Source of the DNA: Christiangramia crocea
GTDB lineage: Bacteria; Bacteroidota; Bacteroidia; Flavobacteriales; Flavobacteriaceae
DNA length: 64,000 nt
NCBI RefSeq assembly: GCF_022410465.1
Contig: NZ_JAJSON010000015.1
Span: 39,860-103,859, forward strand
Reading direction: 5' to 3'
Position 1 is the first letter of the stretch, and each line of letters opens with the position of its first letter. The notes beneath the pieces were generated by a model. That model did no database searches. It was not told the DNA's origin and saw only the letters and a list, made by a program, of their open reading frames with translations. Positions 61,935 to 64,000 of this stretch are shown here, piece after piece. Both the position numbers and the translations under genes were made by a program.

Positions 61935-62903
61935 CTATTCAAATTTTCTGTTCTCTTTGGTGGAATGTGCATTTTCAAATAGGCTTGTATTTTTATACAA
62001 CCAGTCTTCTAACTCTATAGTCCAATCCACCCCGCCAGTTTTTTCAAAATTAAACCCGAATCCATGACCTCCCTTTTCTAATTCAATATATTTAAATGGA
62101 ACATTGTATTTTTTTAGGCTATCTCTGTAGATTATACTGTTTTGATATGAGACAGAACTATCATCTCTAGCATGTACCAGAAAAGTAGGAGGAGTGTTTT
62201 CAGATACTTGATTTTCCATGGAATAATAATCTAGGAAAGATTGATTTTCTGATTTTTGACCTAGTAATCTTTTATAGGAGCCTTTGTGTCTATAAGGTAA
62301 GTTAAACGAAATTACCGGGTACATCAGTATTGATACTGCATGAGACAAATTTTCAGGTTTTACTCCAGGTGCAACTATACTATCTTTCAAGTTAGCTAAA
62401 GAGGAGGCCAAATGGCCCCCAGCAGATCCACCCATTACCGCAATTTTGTTTTCATCAATCCCCCATTTTTCTGCATTTTGATGTAATAATGAAAGAGCTT
62501 TTTGAGCATCAGCTAATGGCACTTTCTCTTGTTCATAAACAATACAGGAATCAGGAAGCCTATATTTAAGTATAGCTACAATATTGAATCCCATTTCTAA
62601 GAACCGTTTAGCCCGACTCTCTCCTTCATCTTTTATACTAACAATGGCATAGCCTCCACCTGGATAATATAAAATTGTCGGACCCTTGGATTCTTGGCTA
62701 TCTTTTCTGTAGATATATAATACGGGATCGGAAATTTTACTAAAGCGTCTTCCTGTAGAATCTACTGTCTCCTTAAATTCTATGTTTTCTTTATTAAAAG
62801 GTGGTTTTTTTTGATCCCAGAGGTTAACAACCTCCTTGCTATAATTTTGAGCATAGGAGGTGACATAAAAAAAGACGATAGTAAAGATGGCTATTCTTTT
62901 CAT
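61935..62903 (-). CDS. secreted alpha/beta-hydrolase esterase (acetyl-xylan-esterase-like)
   Basis: From ATG 62903 the protein starts KRIAIFTIVFFYVTSYAQ, a signal peptide; the frame extends to 62930 but overlaps the upstream gene. About 322 residues. Motifs: YYPGGGYAIVS (oxyanion HGGGY-like), GGSAGGHLAS (Ser), FLVHARDDSSVSYQNS (Asp) and GGHGFGF (His). This resembles BD-FAE/acetyl esterases used in plant polysaccharide breakdown. It follows the DUF4861 gene by 13 bp. Chromosomal, outside the island. Confidence 0.87.
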   Translation of the reverse strand: MKRIAIFTIVFFYVTSYAQNYSKEVVNLWDQKKPPFNKENIEFKETVDSTGRRFSKISDPVLYIYRKDSQESKGPTILYYPGGGYAIVSIKDEGESRAKRFLEMGFNIVAILKYRLPDSCIVYEQEKVPLADAQKALSLLHQNAEKWGIDENKIAVMGGSAGGHLASSLANLKDSIVAPGVKPENLSHAVSILMYPVISFNLPYRHKGSYKRLLGQKSENQSFLDYYSMENQVSENTPPTFLVHARDDSSVSYQNSIIYRDSLKKYNVPFKYIELEKGGHGFGFNFEKTGGVDWTIELEDWLYKNTSLFENAHSTKENRKFE

Positions 62904-62916
62904 ATTTATAACTGCA

Positions 62917-63933
62917 TTAATTATTCTCAATGTTATTTGATTCTAGGTATTTCAGAGTTTTAATCAAATATTTATTAAACTCTTTTTTTGTCGCAATACC
63001 ATTTTTTTGCTGCTCCCAGGCTCCAAGAAAGTAGTAGGTTATTTTTTCGGTAGTTGGTTTAAAAATTACCAAGTGATCATTTTCACCATTTACAATTTTA
63101 TCCAGTTGTTCAGTATTATAAAAAACAGCCATACCTAATTTATCTGTGTCATTAACCAGAGTTTGTGCGCCAAAAGTAGCTATGTATGCCCATTTGCTAT
63201 TATCGCTTTGTTTCTTGATTAATTCCGGTACATGTTTTACTATTCCGGTGGCAAGTCCTTCAATTTCTTTGGAAGGAAAAAGCTCTACTTTGGTATAAAG
63301 TCCTTCAGGAAAAATACTCAGTTTCGCCTCCAGATCAATGGTTTCATTACCGGTAGTCCAGGCTTCATAAAAAATATCTACCGAAGAACTGCTCTCTAAA
63401 TTATTGATAGTTGCCGTAGTATTTTCCACATTTCTGAAATGGGCTACGGTGTCATTCATAAAACGTCCAAACCCTCCAATTCCCAAAGATTTACCGGCTT
63501 TAAGTATATCTAATCCCCACTCAGCATCTTCATGGTAGGAACCAAAATCATCTTGTCCTACAAAAGGTAAAACCAGCGTATCAACTCTTTTTCCAAATAT
63601 ATCGATGGCATTGCGCCAGTCCAGATATAACCTATAGGCAACATTCTGGTTCTCCCAACCCGGGCCTTCATATTTTATAAAGCCAGAATGATCAGTGTGG
63701 TTCTTTGGAACTTCAAGCTCTTTAACATTTTCATATTTTCCTCCGATATAATTATTTTCTTTCCATGAACCACCTTTTCTTACTGAAATTTCTGCATAGG
63801 TCTGTGAATTACTGATAGTGTCTTTGAATGGTTCAGTAGGAAGTTTGGTGGACTTTTTAGAATCGTTTTCATTTTTGCAGGAGACCACAAATCCAATGGT
63901 AAGAATTAAAAAGAATAAATTTTTCATGTTCAT
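62917..63933 (-). CDS. DUF4861 lipoprotein
   Basis: 338 residues with a lipoprotein signal ending FVVSC. The body has RLYLDWRNAIDIFGKRVDTLVLPFVGQDDFGSYHEDAEWGLDILKAG and GIGGFGRF, the DUF4861 signature. DUF4861 proteins sit in loci for breakdown of pectin-like and other uronic-acid polysaccharides; the exact reaction is not known to me. Probably the first of a two-gene unit with the esterase. Either Met1 or Met3 may be the start. Confidence 0.85.
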   Translation of the reverse strand: MNMKNLFFLILTIGFVVSCKNENDSKKSTKLPTEPFKDTISNSQTYAEISVRKGGSWKENNYIGGKYENVKELEVPKNHTDHSGFIKYEGPGWENQNVAYRLYLDWRNAIDIFGKRVDTLVLPFVGQDDFGSYHEDAEWGLDILKAGKSLGIGGFGRFMNDTVAHFRNVENTTATINNLESSSSVDIFYEAWTTGNETIDLEAKLSIFPEGLYTKVELFPSKEIEGLATGIVKHVPELIKKQSDNSKWAYIATFGAQTLVNDTDKLGMAVFYNTEQLDKIVNGENDHLVIFKPTTEKITYYFLGAWEQQKNGIATKKEFNKYLIKTLKYLESNNIENN

Positions 63934-64000
63934 TATTGTTATTTTTATTCAAATAGATTTGGTAACCAAAGGCTGATGGCCGGAATAAAGGTCACCAATA

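Overview
The window comes from a member of the Flavobacteriia (Bacteroidota), most like Gramella/Christiangramia or a close marine relative. The evidence is the promoter type (TAnnTTTG at -7), the many lipoproteins with a Cys lipobox, a GH97 glucosidase, DUF4861 and S9-peptidase genes, the general lack of Shine-Dalgarno sequences, and an intergenic repeat family typical of this class. This placement is inference from gene content; no rRNA is present.

Positions 1-27165 are ordinary chromosome: a SulP transporter (cut by the window edge) with a beta-carbonic anhydrase, cvpA-type and pheS genes, gpsA, the nadD-gmk-yicC operon, a YheT-type hydrolase, a thioesterase, an EamA transporter, a PLP sulfur-amino-acid enzyme, GH97, an S9 peptidase with an aminotransferase-V protein, and several secreted or lipoprotein genes. 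This block ends with tRNA-Arg(CCU) at 27094-27165.

Positions 27153-61808 (about 34.7 kb) are an integrative genomic island in the 3' end of that tRNA gene. A 14-bp direct repeat marks its two ends, a 19-bp repeat lies inside each end, and a tyrosine recombinase, an excisionase-like gene and a HTH gene sit at the right end. There are no capsid, terminase or conjugation genes. The cargo looks almost entirely defensive. From left to right it holds: (1) a minimal type II CRISPR system (four-repeat array, intact 1372-aa Cas9, tracrRNA divergent from cas9, no cas1/cas2); (2) a retron-type reverse transcriptase with a structured upstream RNA, in one operon with an unrecognised protein, a receiver-domain protein, a RecD-like helicase and a TPR/cold-shock-like protein, opposite a WYL regulator; (3) a nuclease-DUF2075 helicase with a MazG-like enzyme, a small gene pair and a 1118-aa nuclease-helicase; (4) an integron-like array of six gene cassettes, all on the minus strand, each followed by an imperfectly palindromic repeat of about 115-145 bp, carrying mostly HNH and phospholipase-D-type nucleases.

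The cassette array is the most unusual structure. The outer arm of each repeat pairs best with the start of its own cassette rather than with the other end of the same repeat, which is the signature expected of elements that circularise and reinsert at one point, as integron cassettes do. No integron integrase is in the window, and the core sites do not match the usual GTTRRRY well.

Positions 61809-64000 return to chromosome, with an esterase/hydrolase and a DUF4861 lipoprotein that look like part of a polysaccharide-utilisation locus.
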